The position numbers were made by a program, and so were the translations under genes. Shown piece after piece: positions 21,570 through 29,984 of a DNA stretch of 64,000 nucleotides. A model generated the notes under the pieces. The model ran no database searches and was not told the origin of the DNA. It saw nothing but the letters and a program-made list of their open reading frames with translations. The stretch comes from Candidatus Altimarinota bacterium (GTDB taxonomy: Bacteria; Patescibacteriota; Gracilibacteria; BD1-5; UBA6164): assembly GCA_030683605.1 (NCBI GenBank), contig JAUXPL010000032.1, positions 1 through 64,000 on the forward strand. Reading direction: 5' to 3'. The first letter of the stretch is position 1. The number at the start of each line of letters is the position of its first letter.

Positions 21570-21597
21570 TTGACTTAAAAAAGTTTTTTGCTAATAT
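21570..21597 (+). promoter_or_regulatory. Promoter of the tRNA cluster
   Basis: TTGACT at 21570-21575, 16-base spacer, TAATAT at 21592-21597; tRNA-Thr begins 34 bases later. Bases 21489-21569 show nothing else. Confidence 0.55.
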
Positions 21598-21630
21598 GTG
21601 TCTCGCTAAATAATTAATGAATTATTTATT

Positions 21631-21706
21631 GCCACCATAGCTCAGCTGGTAGAGCATTCGCCTTGTAAGCGAACGGTCATCGGTTCAATTCCGATTGGTG
21701 GCTCCA
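21631..21706 (+). tRNA. tRNA-Thr(UGU)
   Basis: 76-base cloverleaf; acceptor GCCACCA/TGGTGGC, anticodon stem TTCGC/GCGAA with loop CTTGTAA (anticodon TGT). CCA is encoded. Confidence 0.95.
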
Positions 21707-21715
21707 TTCTAAATT

Positions 21716-21776
21716 TAAAATTACGAATTACGAGTTTAAAATAAAATTCTTATCTTTGATTCGTAACTCGTAATTT
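21716..21776. repeat. Inverted repeat between tRNA-Thr and tRNA-Tyr
   Basis: AAAATTACGAATTACGAG on the left pairs with CGTAACTCGTAATTTT on the right. It is probably a hairpin separating the tRNAs; the T-run after it could make it a terminator. Confidence 0.5.
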
Positions 21777-21794
21777 TTTTTAGAAAATTATTCT

Positions 21795-21879
21795 GGGCAG
21801 ATTCCAGAGTGGCCAAATGGGACGGACTGTAAATCCGTTAGCTCAGCTTTCGGGGGTTCGACTCCCTCTCTGCCCACCA
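21795..21879 (+). tRNA. tRNA-Tyr(GUA)
   Basis: 85-base class II tRNA with a long variable arm. Acceptor GGGCAGA/TCTGCCC, loop CTGTAAA (anticodon GTA), encoded CCA. Confidence 0.95.
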
Positions 21880-21978
21880 TAAAAAAATAATGAAAAATTA
21901 ATAATGAATAATGAAAAATAAATAGGAAATTATCTAAATAATTATTATTTATTCGTTATTCATTATTCATTTTTATAT

Positions 21979-22063
21979 GCCCGGGTGATGGAATTGGTAG
22001 ACATGTTGGTCTTAGAAACCAATGCTTAATCGCGTGCGAGTTCGATTCTCGCCTCGGGCACCA
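21979..22063 (+). tRNA. tRNA-Leu(UAG)
   Basis: 85-base class II tRNA. Acceptor GCCCGGG/CTCGGGC with one G-T pair, stem TTGGT/ACCAA with loop CTTAGAA (anticodon TAG), encoded CCA. The spacer 21880-21978 before it holds an AATGAATAATGAAAAAT/ATTCATTATTCATTTTT inverted repeat. Confidence 0.95.
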
Positions 22064-22182
22064 TATCTTCGCTCTTTTGAGCTACGAATGGCGCAGCCAA
22101 ATTATATTTAGCTAAACTATTCAATTACCAAATATATTTATATTTTTGATTCGTACTTTGGCGAACAAATAAAAAAAAAATT

Positions 22183-22395
22183 ATGAAAACAGGAATACAT
22201 CCAGAAATTAAAAATATTACAATTACTTGTTCATGTGGACAAGAGTTCAAAGTTAAATCTACTATTGCAGATACAAAAGTGGAAATATGTTCAGCTTGTC
22301 ACCCTTTCTATACTGGTGAACAAAGAATTCTTAAAACTGGTGCAGTTGATAAATTCTATGCAAGAATGAAAAAATCAGAAGGACTTAAAAAATAG
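22183..22395 (+). CDS. rpmE: 50S ribosomal protein L31
   Basis: 70 residues: MKTGIHPEIKNITITCSCG, then CSACHPFYTGEQRILKTG, the usual L31 core. The Cys pairs (CSCG and CSAC) suggest the zinc-binding form. Glycines here are GGN, as expected for a highly expressed gene. Stop TAG. Confidence 0.97.
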   Translation: MKTGIHPEIKNITITCSCGQEFKVKSTIADTKVEICSACHPFYTGEQRILKTGAVDKFYARMKKSEGLKK

Positions 22396-22404
22396 TAATT
22401 CACA

Positions 22405-22443
22405 AATAAAAGCTAATTTTCAAAAATTAGCTTTTATTTTTTT
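22405..22443 (+). terminator. Terminator of rpmE
   Basis: AAAAGCTAATTTT/AAAATTAGCTTTT stem followed by T's. Confidence 0.8.
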
Positions 22444-22452
22444 ACAAAATTC

Positions 22453-22479
22453 TTGACTTATTATTTTTTTACATATAAT
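22453..22479 (+). promoter_or_regulatory. Candidate promoter of the L10 operon
   Basis: TTGACT at 22453-22458 and TATAAT at 22474-22479, spaced 15 bases (short). The L10 leader begins just downstream. Confidence 0.5.
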
Positions 22480-22496
22480 TACTATACTTTCTATAT

Positions 22497-22620
22497 CAAA
22501 GACAGTGGGCAACAAATAAGACCTACCGAGATTATAGAGGAAAAGTTTTAATAAAATTAGAATTTATAATAAAACTAAGTCCTTTTTCTTTGATACAAAA
22601 AAGAAAAGGGCTTTTTTAGA
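22497..22620 (+). ncRNA. Ribosomal protein L10 leader with attenuator-like hairpin
   Basis: Between the promoter and rplJ lies AAGACAGTGGGCAAC, then AAGACCTACCGAG, which resembles the conserved core of L10 leaders, where L10/L12 binds its own mRNA. It is followed by a hairpin (CTTTTTCTTTG...CAAAAAAGAAAAG) and a T-run at 22575-22618 that looks like an attenuator. The leader role is known for this operon in other bacteria; here it is inferred from sequence similarity and position. Confidence 0.65.
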
Positions 22621-22650
22621 AAGTATTTTGTATATCATAATTAAAATACC

Positions 22651-23211
22651 ATGGCTGTTACTAAACAACAAAAAGTTGAGATATTAAATGAATTAGTTGC
22701 TAAATTTAAAGAAGCTAAATCTATCTGATTCTCTACTACTACTACAATGACTGTAGAAGAATTCGCAGGTTTAAGAAAAAATTTAAGAGAAGTAAATGCT
22801 ACTTATACTCTTGCTAAAAAAACTCTTATGAGAAAAGCATTAAAAGAAGCATTAAATATTGATTTTGATTTATCAAATTTGGAAGGTCAAATTGGTGCTG
22901 TATGTTCTAACGACGATGCAGTTGCTGGTTTAGCTAAAGTAAATGATTTAGTAAAATCATCTAAAGGTGAAAAAATTAACTGGGCTGCTTCAGTTTTTGA
23001 ATGACAATTAAAAGATTTAGAAGAAACAAAAATTATTGCAGGTCTACCTTCAAGAGAAACATTACTTGCAAGATTACTTGGTTCTATGATGTCTCCTCTT
23101 TCTGGAATGGCAAGATTCTTTGATGCTGCTGCTAAAGAACTTGAAACTCAAGGAAAAGAAACTGTTGGTCAATTAGAAGGAAAAAAAGAAGAAGCTACTA
23201 CTGAAGCTTAA
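22651..23211 (+). CDS. rplJ: 50S ribosomal protein L10
   Basis: 186 residues: MAVTKQQKVEILNELVAKFK, then SIGFSTTTTMTVEEFAGLRK (Gly encoded TGA), LAKKTLMRKAL and LASRLLGSMMSPLSG-like ARLLGSMMSPLSGMARFFDA. L10 forms the base of the ribosomal stalk and binds L7/L12, encoded next. Two in-frame TGA codons (SIGFS, FEGQL) would truncate it under the standard code. Confidence 0.96.
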
Positions 23212-23225
23212 TTGATAATTGGTAT

Positions 23226-23352
23226 GTTGTCCCGCTTAAGCGGGACAATAACTAACTATTAATTAGTTAGGTCATCCTGAACTTGATTCAGGATCTCAGA
23301 AGTATTACTTCTGAAGTTCGATTTGAGATTCTGAAATAATTTCAGAATGACA
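23226..23352. repeat. Palindromic repeats between rplJ and rplL
   Basis: GTCCCGCTTAAGCGGGAC, then GTCATCCTGAACTTGATTCA, GGATCTCAGAAGTATTACTT, and the inverted closing part GAGATTCTGAAATAATTTCA with GAATGAC. The outer GTCAT...ATGAC ends form a long hairpin. Elements of this GTCATYCTGAA type are widespread intergenic repeats in bacteria. Confidence 0.75.
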
Positions 23353-23385
23353 AACAAATATTTTATATTATATAATTATTAAAAA

Positions 23386-23760
23386 ATGGCTGAATTAAGT
23401 AAAAATGCTGCTCAAATTTTAGAGCTAGTTAAAGGTTTAACTATTGTTGAATTAAATGAATTAGTTTCTGCAATGGAAGAAGAATTTGGTGTTTCTGCTG
23501 CTGCTCCTGTAATGGTTGCTGCTGCTGGTGGTGAAAGTGAAGAAGCTGTTAAATCAACTTTCAATGTTGAATTAACTAACGCTGGAGCATCTAAAATCGG
23601 TGTAATTAAAGTTATTAGAGAAATTACTGGTCTTGGTTTAAAAGAAGCTAAAGATTTAGCTGATAACGGAGGTACTGTTAAAGAAAATGCATCTAAAGAT
23701 GAAGCTGAAGAAATCAAAGCTAAATTAGTAGAAGCTGGAGCAACTGTTGAATTAAAATAA
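23386..23760 (+). CDS. rplL: 50S ribosomal protein L7/L12
   Basis: 124 residues: acidic N-terminal dimer domain ([20 protein letters not shown]), Ala/Gly hinge ([13 protein letters not shown]) and the C-terminal factor-binding domain ([20 protein letters not shown]). It forms the flexible ribosomal stalk with L10. Confidence 0.98.
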   Translation: MAELSKNAAQILELVKGLTIVELNELVSAMEEEFGVSAAAPVMVAAAGGESEEAVKSTFNVELTNAGASKIGVIKVIREITGLGLKEAKDLADNGGTVKENASKDEAEEIKAKLVEAGATVELK

Positions 23761-23783
23761 TTGAAATGAAAAATTCAAAAAAA

Positions 23784-23809
23784 TAAGCTGATATTAATCA
23801 GCTTTTTTT
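23784..23809 (+). terminator. Terminator of the L10-L12 operon
   Basis: AAGCTGATATTAATCAGCTT stem followed by seven T's. Confidence 0.85.
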
Positions 23810-23832
23810 CTCCTTTTTTTTTAATAATATAC

Positions 23833-23976
23833 TTATTTCCTATTTAAAATTATAGCAACTGATATTAATAATAAACCTAATAACCCTAATGAATCAGGAT
23901 ATACTTCAGTGCTACTTGCATGCGCTATACTTGTAAATAAAAATATACAAAATATCAACAATAATTTATCAAACAT
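23833..23976 (-). CDS. Small exported protein, probable PEP-CTERM-like, foreign islet
   Basis: 47 residues: signal peptide (MFDKLLLIFCIFLFTSIAHA), a short linker (SSTEVYPDS), then a hydrophobic segment and basic end (LGLLGLLLISVAIILNRK). The end resembles a sorting tail, but the PEP motif itself is only PDS. A Shine-Dalgarno GGAG lies 8 bases before the ATG, and a TTGACA promoter box at 24042-24047. Both glycines are GGN. It shares these traits with the next two genes and not with native ones. Stop TAA. A GC-rich terminator on the minus strand precedes it. Confidence 0.6.
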   Translation of the reverse strand: MFDKLLLIFCIFLFTSIAHASSTEVYPDSLGLLGLLLISVAIILNRK

Positions 23977-24017
23977 ATATATCTCCAATATTTTAATAGT
24001 AACTTAAATATATTAAT

Positions 24018-24047
24018 ATAATATATATAGTATTACAATTTTGTCAA
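24018..24047 (-). promoter_or_regulatory. TTGACA-type promoter in the foreign islet
   Basis: Minus strand: TTGACA (24047-24042), 18-base spacer, TATTAT (24023-24018), upstream of the 47-residue gene. Confidence 0.5.
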
Positions 24048-24072
24048 GTATATAGATTTATTGTATAATGCT

Positions 24073-24102
24073 AAAAAAGCCCATTATTAGTGGGCTTTTT
24101 AA
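24073..24102 (-). terminator. Terminator of the PEP-CTERM gene
   Basis: AAAAAGCCCA...TGGGCTTTTT, a GC-rich stem with a T-run, 40 bases past the stop. Confidence 0.8.
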
Positions 24103-24141
24103 TTTTTCTCCTTTTTATTTAATTTTGTTTTAATTTTTTTA

Positions 24142-24687
24142 TCAGATTGCTTGATTGGACAGATCACCGAATTTTTCAGGATAACGTTTTACAAACATTA
24201 ATCCAGCAACTCCCAGCAATAACAACAAGTATGTAGCAGGTTCTGGAACAGTTGAACTATGACCAGCAGAGATACCATCACCACTTACATATAGATTGTA
24301 GTCACCCCAGAATCGATTTGTTCCATAGCCATTTATGGTAGATGAACTGTTAGTCCAATAACTTAGTACTGCGGTATAATTATCCTGTACCAAATTCATA
24401 AGAATAGAAGCATCAAGCCAATTTTGACCACTATAGCATGGACCAGCCTGACCGTCCCAGCCACAATCATCATTAGTTCCAACCAAATTCCCTTGTGAAT
24501 TGAAAAGGTTAATTCTCAGGTCTTGATAGGAGGTTTCCCATAATGAAACGGTGGAACTCGGCTGATTAACACTAAATTCATACAAACCATTTGTTGTATG
24601 AGTTACCGATCCTGTTTCAGACAAAAATGCAGATTGTGCAATTTGTGTGAACATTAATAAACTTACCAATAAGATTTTTTTAAACAT
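24142..24687 (-). CDS. PEP-CTERM sorting-domain protein (apparently transferred)
   Basis: 181 residues to TGA 24142-24144, which is directly followed by TAA. Under code 25 it would gain a single Gly. Signal peptide KKILLVSLLMFTQIAQSAF; central beta domain (DLRINLFNSQGNLVGTNDDC, like the DVUA0089/pre-peptidase type); C-terminal sorting signal VPEPATYLLLLLGVAGLM then FVKRYP. PEP-CTERM tails are processed by exosortase in Gram-negative bacteria with an outer membrane. All glycines are GGN, GC content and codon choice (GGC, CTG, ACC, CGT) differ from neighbours, and GGAG lies 9 bases before the ATG. No exosortase is in the window. Confidence 0.9.
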   Translation of the reverse strand: MFKKILLVSLLMFTQIAQSAFLSETGSVTHTTNGLYEFSVNQPSSTVSLWETSYQDLRINLFNSQGNLVGTNDDCGWDGQAGPCYSGQNWLDASILMNLVQDNYTAVLSYWTNSSSTINGYGTNRFWGDYNLYVSGDGISAGHSSTVPEPATYLLLLLGVAGLMFVKRYPEKFGDLSNQAI

Positions 24688-24752
24688 TATTTTTCTCCAA
24701 ATATGTTTCTATTTAACAAATACGTATTTGCTTATTTGTTATAAGCAAATAT

Positions 24753-24780
24753 ATTTTACATATTTTTATTATATTGTCAA
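24753..24780 (-). promoter_or_regulatory. TTGACA promoter of the PEP-CTERM gene
   Basis: Minus strand: perfect TTGACA (24780-24775), 16-base spacer, TAAAAT (24758-24753). A palindrome-rich stretch (CAAATACGTATTTG; CTTATTTGTTATAAG) lies between it and the start and may be an operator. Confidence 0.6.
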
Positions 24781-24905
24781 GTATTTTTTAAAATAAATTT
24801 ATTTACATATTTTTATATTTTTTCACAATATTTAATATGGAAAAGCCAAGTATTCATTTTCTAAAAATTATATAAACAAGTTTGAAAATATTTAGAATAA
24901 ATATA

Positions 24906-24938
24906 CAAAAAAGGGAGATAATTCCCCCTTCTTTTTTA
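24906..24938 (-). terminator. Terminator right behind a UGA stop
   Basis: Minus strand AAGAAGGGGGAATTATCTCC then CTTTTTT: stem GGGGGA/TCTCCC with T-run, starting 17 bases after the TGA of the 107-residue gene. Confidence 0.75.
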
Positions 24939-24952
24939 TAAAACTCAAATTT

Positions 24953-25276
24953 TCATAATACAATATATTTCAAATTTGAAATTCTTTTCTCTTCATACCC
25001 TGCTACTGGTTTTTTATCAGCACCAATAACATAGATATCTACATATTTTCCTCTATTTAGTTCGGCAAATTTTTCAGCATGTTTCCATGCATCTTCCTCA
25101 GACTTGAAATTCATTTTGCAATAATGAGGATAAAAATGTAACTCATCAAATTCTTTATATGAAATATCAAATCCATTTATCACTTCATTAATAACTTTTG
25201 AGATTAATAAATCTGATTTATTTTCAATTAGTTGTTGAACATCATTGATTGGCAAATTAGTAAACTCGTACAACAT
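24953..25276 (-). CDS. Hypothetical protein with UGA stop, foreign islet
   Basis: 107 residues to TGA (24953-24955). The start has a near-perfect Shine-Dalgarno, GGGAGG, 6 bases before ATG 25276; native genes of this window lack one. Glycines are GGN. No family is recognised: a soluble alpha/beta pattern with a terminal KRISNLKYIVL. If UGA is read as Gly the frame runs about 50 codons further through the terminator hairpin to TAA at 24803, so UGA was the original stop. It probably came from a standard-code donor with the PEP-CTERM gene. Confidence 0.7.
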   Translation of the reverse strand: MLYEFTNLPINDVQQLIENKSDLLISKVINEVINGFDISYKEFDELHFYPHYCKMNFKSEEDAWKHAEKFAELNRGKYVDIYVIGADKKPVAGYEEKRISNLKYIVL

Positions 25277-25352
25277 AAAAAACCTCCCTTATTTATATTA
25301 ATTTATGATGTTTATATATTATAAACATTATTTTAAAAAAAACTAGTTTAAT

Positions 25353-26597
25353 TTAAAAATTTATAATAAACTCACTTCCTTTTCATAATTCGCTATTTAG
25401 TCTAATTTTCCAATTATATATTTCAGCAATTTTTTTAACTAATGACAATCATATACCATGTCATTGATTATTTCTACAAACATCTCACATAAAAAATCTA
25501 TCAAATATTCTTTCCTTATTTTCAGCACTTATTCATATACCATTATCCTTTATAATTAATTTATCACTTAATAATGTTATTTCTATTTTTCATCAAATAT
25601 TTGTATATTTTATTGCATTTCACAATAAATTTGAAAATAATATATAAAAATATTGTCTATTAATTATCAGTTTCTTATTAAATTTTTTACTATATAAAAT
25701 TTCTATATTTTTTTTGTCTGCTTCAGCTTTGAAATCCTTTAGAACTAACTCAATTTCATCAGATACTTCAACTTTTTCTCTAATTTCAGATGAATTAATA
25801 TTTGATAATTCTATCAAGCTTTCTATCAAATGATTTAACCTATTTATTTCATTCAATCATTCAATAACTAACTCTTCATCAAAATTTTTAGTTTCTTTTA
25901 TTAATTGTAAATTAGAATGTATTATAGAAATAGGTGTTTTTAACTCATGTCATGCATTATGAATAAAATCATGCATATCAATAATATTTCTCTCTACTGG
26001 TTCTAAATTTTTTGATACAAATTTATATCATACGTAAAAAAATAAAATAGAAAACAAGGACATTATCCATGCAAATCATAATACGTCTCTCAAATAATCC
26101 AAAAAACTATATCTTAGATTTTTTATAAATAAAACATCATAATTAACATTTCTATCTGATAATTTTATTTTTTTCACTATATATCAATTTTTCTGCAAAA
26201 TAATTCAATATTGTTCATTATCCAATATACTTTCAACAAAACTAAGTCTTAAATCATCTACAACATTACTAAAAATAAGTTCTCTTTTAGCTTTATCAAT
26301 TATCAACAAATTTACGAAATCTTCATTATTATGTGTATTTATTCAAAAAATATTTCCTCTTCACATTTTGTAGAGCCTACTTCATACATCATAATTTATT
26401 ACAAATTCTCTAATAGAGGTAAATTTATCTTCTATTGTATCTGTTAATAATGCAAATTTATGTTCTTCCTCTGATATATAATTATAATATTTTACAGAAA
26501 AAAATACTCATTCAAGTAATACTGCTATTCAAAATACTAACAAAGTAAATATTATTGTTAACTTTTTCTTTGTATTATTAAAACCTAAATTTTTCAT
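25353..26597 (-). CDS. Sensor histidine kinase
   Basis: 414 residues. Two membrane segments (LTIIFTLLVFGIAVLLEGVF near the start and LGFAGIMSLFSILFFYVGYK about 170 residues later) enclose an extracytoplasmic sensor of about 130 residues. The H-box FIHNAGHELKTPISIIHSN carries the phosphorylated His; the ATPase domain has the N box (NAIKYTN), G1 (DNGIGIS) and G2 (GHGIGLSLVKK). It starts one base after the response regulator stop (TAA-T-ATG), so the pair is translationally coupled. The stimulus is unknown. Confidence 0.93.
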
Positions 26598-26598
26598 A

Positions 26599-27261
26599 TT
26601 AATTAATTATATATCAAAATCATTTCTTCGTTTCAATCAAATCTTTTCACAACTTTTTCCTCAAATATCATATATAAACATCAACTGTTTTACTGAACAT
26701 CAAATCTCAATCAAATTCTCACCAAACATGCTCATACAATTCTTGTCTGGAAACAACCTTTCAAATATTTTGAGCCAAATATTTGAATAAATTGAATTCC
26801 AAAGTTGATAAACTGATTTTATTTTTTCACTTATAAACTTGTATCTCTTCCAAATCAATAACGAAATCATTTACATTGATTTTTGTATTTGATTTATTTT
26901 TTAGATTTCTTCTAGTCAAAGTATGAAGCCTAGCAACCAATTCATCATAATCAAAAGGTTTAGATAAATAATCATCAGCTCAAAGATTCAATCAATCTAT
27001 TATATCTGATTTAGAAGATCTAGATGTTAACATTATTATTGGAACATCTTTTCATTTTTCTCTCAGATTTTTACATATCTCCATTCAATCCATTAAAGGA
27101 AGATTGATATCCAAAATTATTGCATCATAAAAATTAGTAGAAGCCTTATGTAATCAATCTTTTCAATCAAAACTTACATCTGATTGAATATCTTTTATCG
27201 CTAAATATCTGACTAAATTTCTAGATAATATTTCATTGTCTTCTATAATTAATACTTTCAT
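26599..27261 (-). CDS. OmpR-family response regulator
   Basis: 220 residues. Receiver domain with acidic pair E7/D8, phosphoacceptor D51 (AIILDINLPLMDG), conserved T/S and K (LTSRSS, LSKPFDYDEL), then a winged-helix DNA-binding domain (SKTVDVYIGYLRKKLGKDLI, ETKKGFGYIIN). It is phosphorylated by the kinase encoded just downstream and regulates transcription. Confidence 0.95.
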
Positions 27262-27323
27262 GTGATTCTTTGGTTAATAATTAATCAAATAATATCTATA
27301 CAATATAAGAAACAAGTAAGTAA

Positions 27324-27707
27324 TTATATGTTATCTATTGCTGTTATTAATTGTTTTTCCAATTTTTGTGCCAATTGATTTAATCATTCATTATTCAGAA
27401 ATCACATTGTATGTGTTGGTTTTATAACTGAGACATATACTTTGTTTTCTTTTTTGTATAATATAACATTACAAGGAAAAAATAATCCAATTTCATATTC
27501 TTCATCCAATGCTTCACTAGCAAAATATGGATTACAAGCTCAAATAACGACGTATTCCTGTATTTCTTTTCATGTTTTTTTTATTCTATCTTGTACATCA
27601 ATAGTATTTATTACACCAAATCATTGCTCTTGTAAGCTAAATTTCACATCATCCAATGCTTCTAAAAATCATGTATGTAATTCTCTAGTGTATCAAAATT
27701 TGTCCAT
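27324..27707 (-). CDS. DUF302 family protein
   Basis: 127 residues. DUF302 blocks: FGVINTIDVQDRIKKT, EYVVIGACNPYFASEALDEE, IGLFFPCNVILYKK and VYVSVIKPTHTMGFL. The fold is a small alpha/beta domain seen in many prokaryotes, with no proven function. It stands alone upstream of nothing obviously related; the two-component genes follow in the same direction after 62 bases. Confidence 0.85.
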
Positions 27708-27784
27708 ATTAAATGTTATAAACTAAATATTATATAACTCAATAATCTAAAATTTATCAATAAAGTCAAATGATTTTGAATTAC

Positions 27785-27813
27785 AAAAAAATAGACTTAT
27801 AAAAGTCTATTTT
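27785..27813 (-). terminator. Hairpin terminator
   Basis: AAAATAGACTT/AAGTCTATTTT stem, overlapping the TAG stop at 27807. Confidence 0.8.
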
Positions 27814-28685
27814 GTTATATTACGTAAGCTTGAATGATATCACTCATTAGCCCAAGGATCTACATTAGAATCATTATCACTATTATTTGTGTTAATAATA
27901 GTATTTATTTTTTTTGATGTTCAAAATATTCTAGTAAATTTATCTTCATCCATAGTATCTTCTCACACTTCAATTCATTCACTAAAATTGCATATTCAGT
28001 TATTTATTTCTAATACATTTGAATCACTCAATTTTTGTATTCATAATATATTTTTTAATATTTCTGGTTCGATATATTCTCATTTATTTGATTTAAAAAA
28101 TGATGATTTTCATCTTTTTTTAGTATTTAACAAATCAATTAAATGAATACTATTTCATTTTTTTCTCATTATATCTTGCATATCTAATAATTCTGGTAAT
28201 TCATTTTGCAATATTAATCATTTACTTAATAATATCTCGCCTACTCTCAATCTAACTCTATTTTTTTCAAAAAATAATAATAATTCATCAAATGATATAT
28301 ATTGATTATCTAATAATATATCTCAAAATAATAGTCATTTGTTAATCTTTTTTTTCTCAAAAAATAAATTTAATGATTTATCTAGCAATTCAGTAGAAAC
28401 TTTTTGAGAAACTAATAATTCTTCTCATAATCTTAGTGGAAATCATTTAGATTTAAGAAATAATAAAAATTTATCTTTAGTCTTAAATTTTTGTATTAAT
28501 GCTTTATTTCTAAATAATATATCTCAGATAGTCAAATCAACTCATTTAATTTTATTCATTAATTGAATACTAAATATTTGGTTTATTATTTCTTGGGGAA
28601 ATCAAAATGTATCTCAAAGCAAATTCACCATAGTTTGATCATGCACTATATCTGATTCTATATATGTTCAAGAACTAAAATTCAT
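27807..28685 (-). CDS. Protein with MshEN-like repeats
   Basis: 292 residues, no signal peptide. Several segments of about 50 residues share the pattern 'xGDILxxxxxIxxxxLxxxL': LTIGDILFRNKALIQ, LRLGEELLVSQKVSTELL, LFGDILLDNQYISFDELL, LRVGEILLSKGLILQNELP. This is like the N-terminal domain of T2SSE/PilB (MshEN), which in some proteins binds cyclic di-GMP. An HD-GYP protein is encoded just upstream. No ATPase domain is present. The C-terminal third is unrecognised. Relationship to MshEN is moderate. Confidence 0.6.
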
Positions 28686-28763
28686 ACAAATATAAATGTT
28701 ATATAATAATTAATTATTTATATAATAATATATTTATTATATTTGTCAAGTATATTATTATAA

Positions 28764-28795
28764 TAAAAAAATACCTCTTTTTAACAAGGTATTTA
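28764..28795 (-). terminator. Hairpin terminator of the HD-GYP gene
   Basis: AAATACCTCTTTTT/AACAAGGTATTT stem with a mismatch, then T's on the minus strand. Confidence 0.65.
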
Positions 28796-28802
28796 TATTA
28801 CT

Positions 28803-29864
28803 TTAATTTATTTTTTCTATACTATTATCATCATAAAGTCATCTAATTCATACAAATTCATAATAATGTTCCAAAAATATATCAAGTATTTTAGGATCAA
28901 AATCTACACCTCTCAATTTTTGCATTACTTCTTTTATTTCTTCATAAGTAATATCTTCCACATTATCAGTTTTAATAGAATCAAATGAATCTATAATATT
29001 TACAATTTTAGATTCAAGTGGTATTTCATCTCATGATAATCAATCATTATATCATGTTCAGTCGTATTTTTCATGATGATACAAAACAATATTTTTTATT
29101 AAATCTAGAGCATCAATACCAGAAAATATAAAAGACAATTTATCTACCATTTCTGCTCAATATATAGTATGAAGTTTCATAATATCATATTCATCTTTAT
29201 CTAGTGGTGTTTTTTTTAATAATATAGAATCAGGTATTCTGATTTTTCATATATCATGTAATTGAGCTGCAATTTTTATTTTTTCACAATAATCTTTATC
29301 TTTTCACAATAAACTAGCCAAATAACTACTTAATTCACCTACTCTAAGAGTATGCTCCAATGTATCATTATCTTTCATCCCAACTATTTGATTGATTATA
29401 TTTATATCTCTAGTAATTATTTGTTTTAAGTGAGAATTATAATCCTCAGGACTAATAAAATAAAACTCAAAATCACTAGTGTTTTGTAAATATCTTACTA
29501 CTAAATATTTTAATCAATTTGAAATTGTAATACTAGTATAAATTTCTTTTCCAGCTTCATTTTTTGCTTCTTCCAAATATTTAAACAATTTAATATTATC
29601 ATCATCAGTAAACATTTGAGTTTCTCAAATAAGTTTACTTAATTCAGGACTCATAAATTTTATAATAATAGTATTAGGTGTCATTTCTACTACTGAAGCA
29701 AAATTATTTTTTGAAATCAAAGATATATATCTCAAATCTTTATCAACAAAATTTTTATTATCCAATAAAATCTGAAAAATCACTTTAAATCTATCAAAGT
29801 GATCTTCTTTTAATACTTGAGTTTTTATTTCATTATTTTGCTTCTTTCATAAGAAATTGAACAT
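28803..29864 (-). CDS. HD-GYP domain protein (cyclic di-GMP phosphodiesterase-like)
   Basis: 353 residues. The N-terminal 170 residues are unrecognised. The HD-GYP core has EHTLRVGELSSYLASLLG, AAQLHDIGKIRIPDSILL (HD pair), HTIYGAEMV and LYHHEKYDGTGYNDGLSGDE with IPLESKIVNIID. The GYP triplet is GYN here, but the HHExxDGxGY ligands are kept. HD-GYP enzymes hydrolyse cyclic di-GMP, controlling the switch between motility, including type IV pili, and attachment. All glycines in LHDIGK and DGTGY except one are TGA. Confidence 0.88.
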
Positions 29865-29984
29865 CTTTTATAATTTATAATATAATATTAATAAATAATA
29901 CCATATAATAAAAATTGATGCAAATATATGATTACAAATTTTATTTATTTTTTGAAAATGAATAGATGTAAGTATTTTAGAGAT

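Noticed and set aside
23412-23717. Long open frame opposite rplL
   Set aside because: It is the antisense of a ribosomal protein gene with strong codon bias; no start context, Ser/Ala-rich composition typical of shadow frames.
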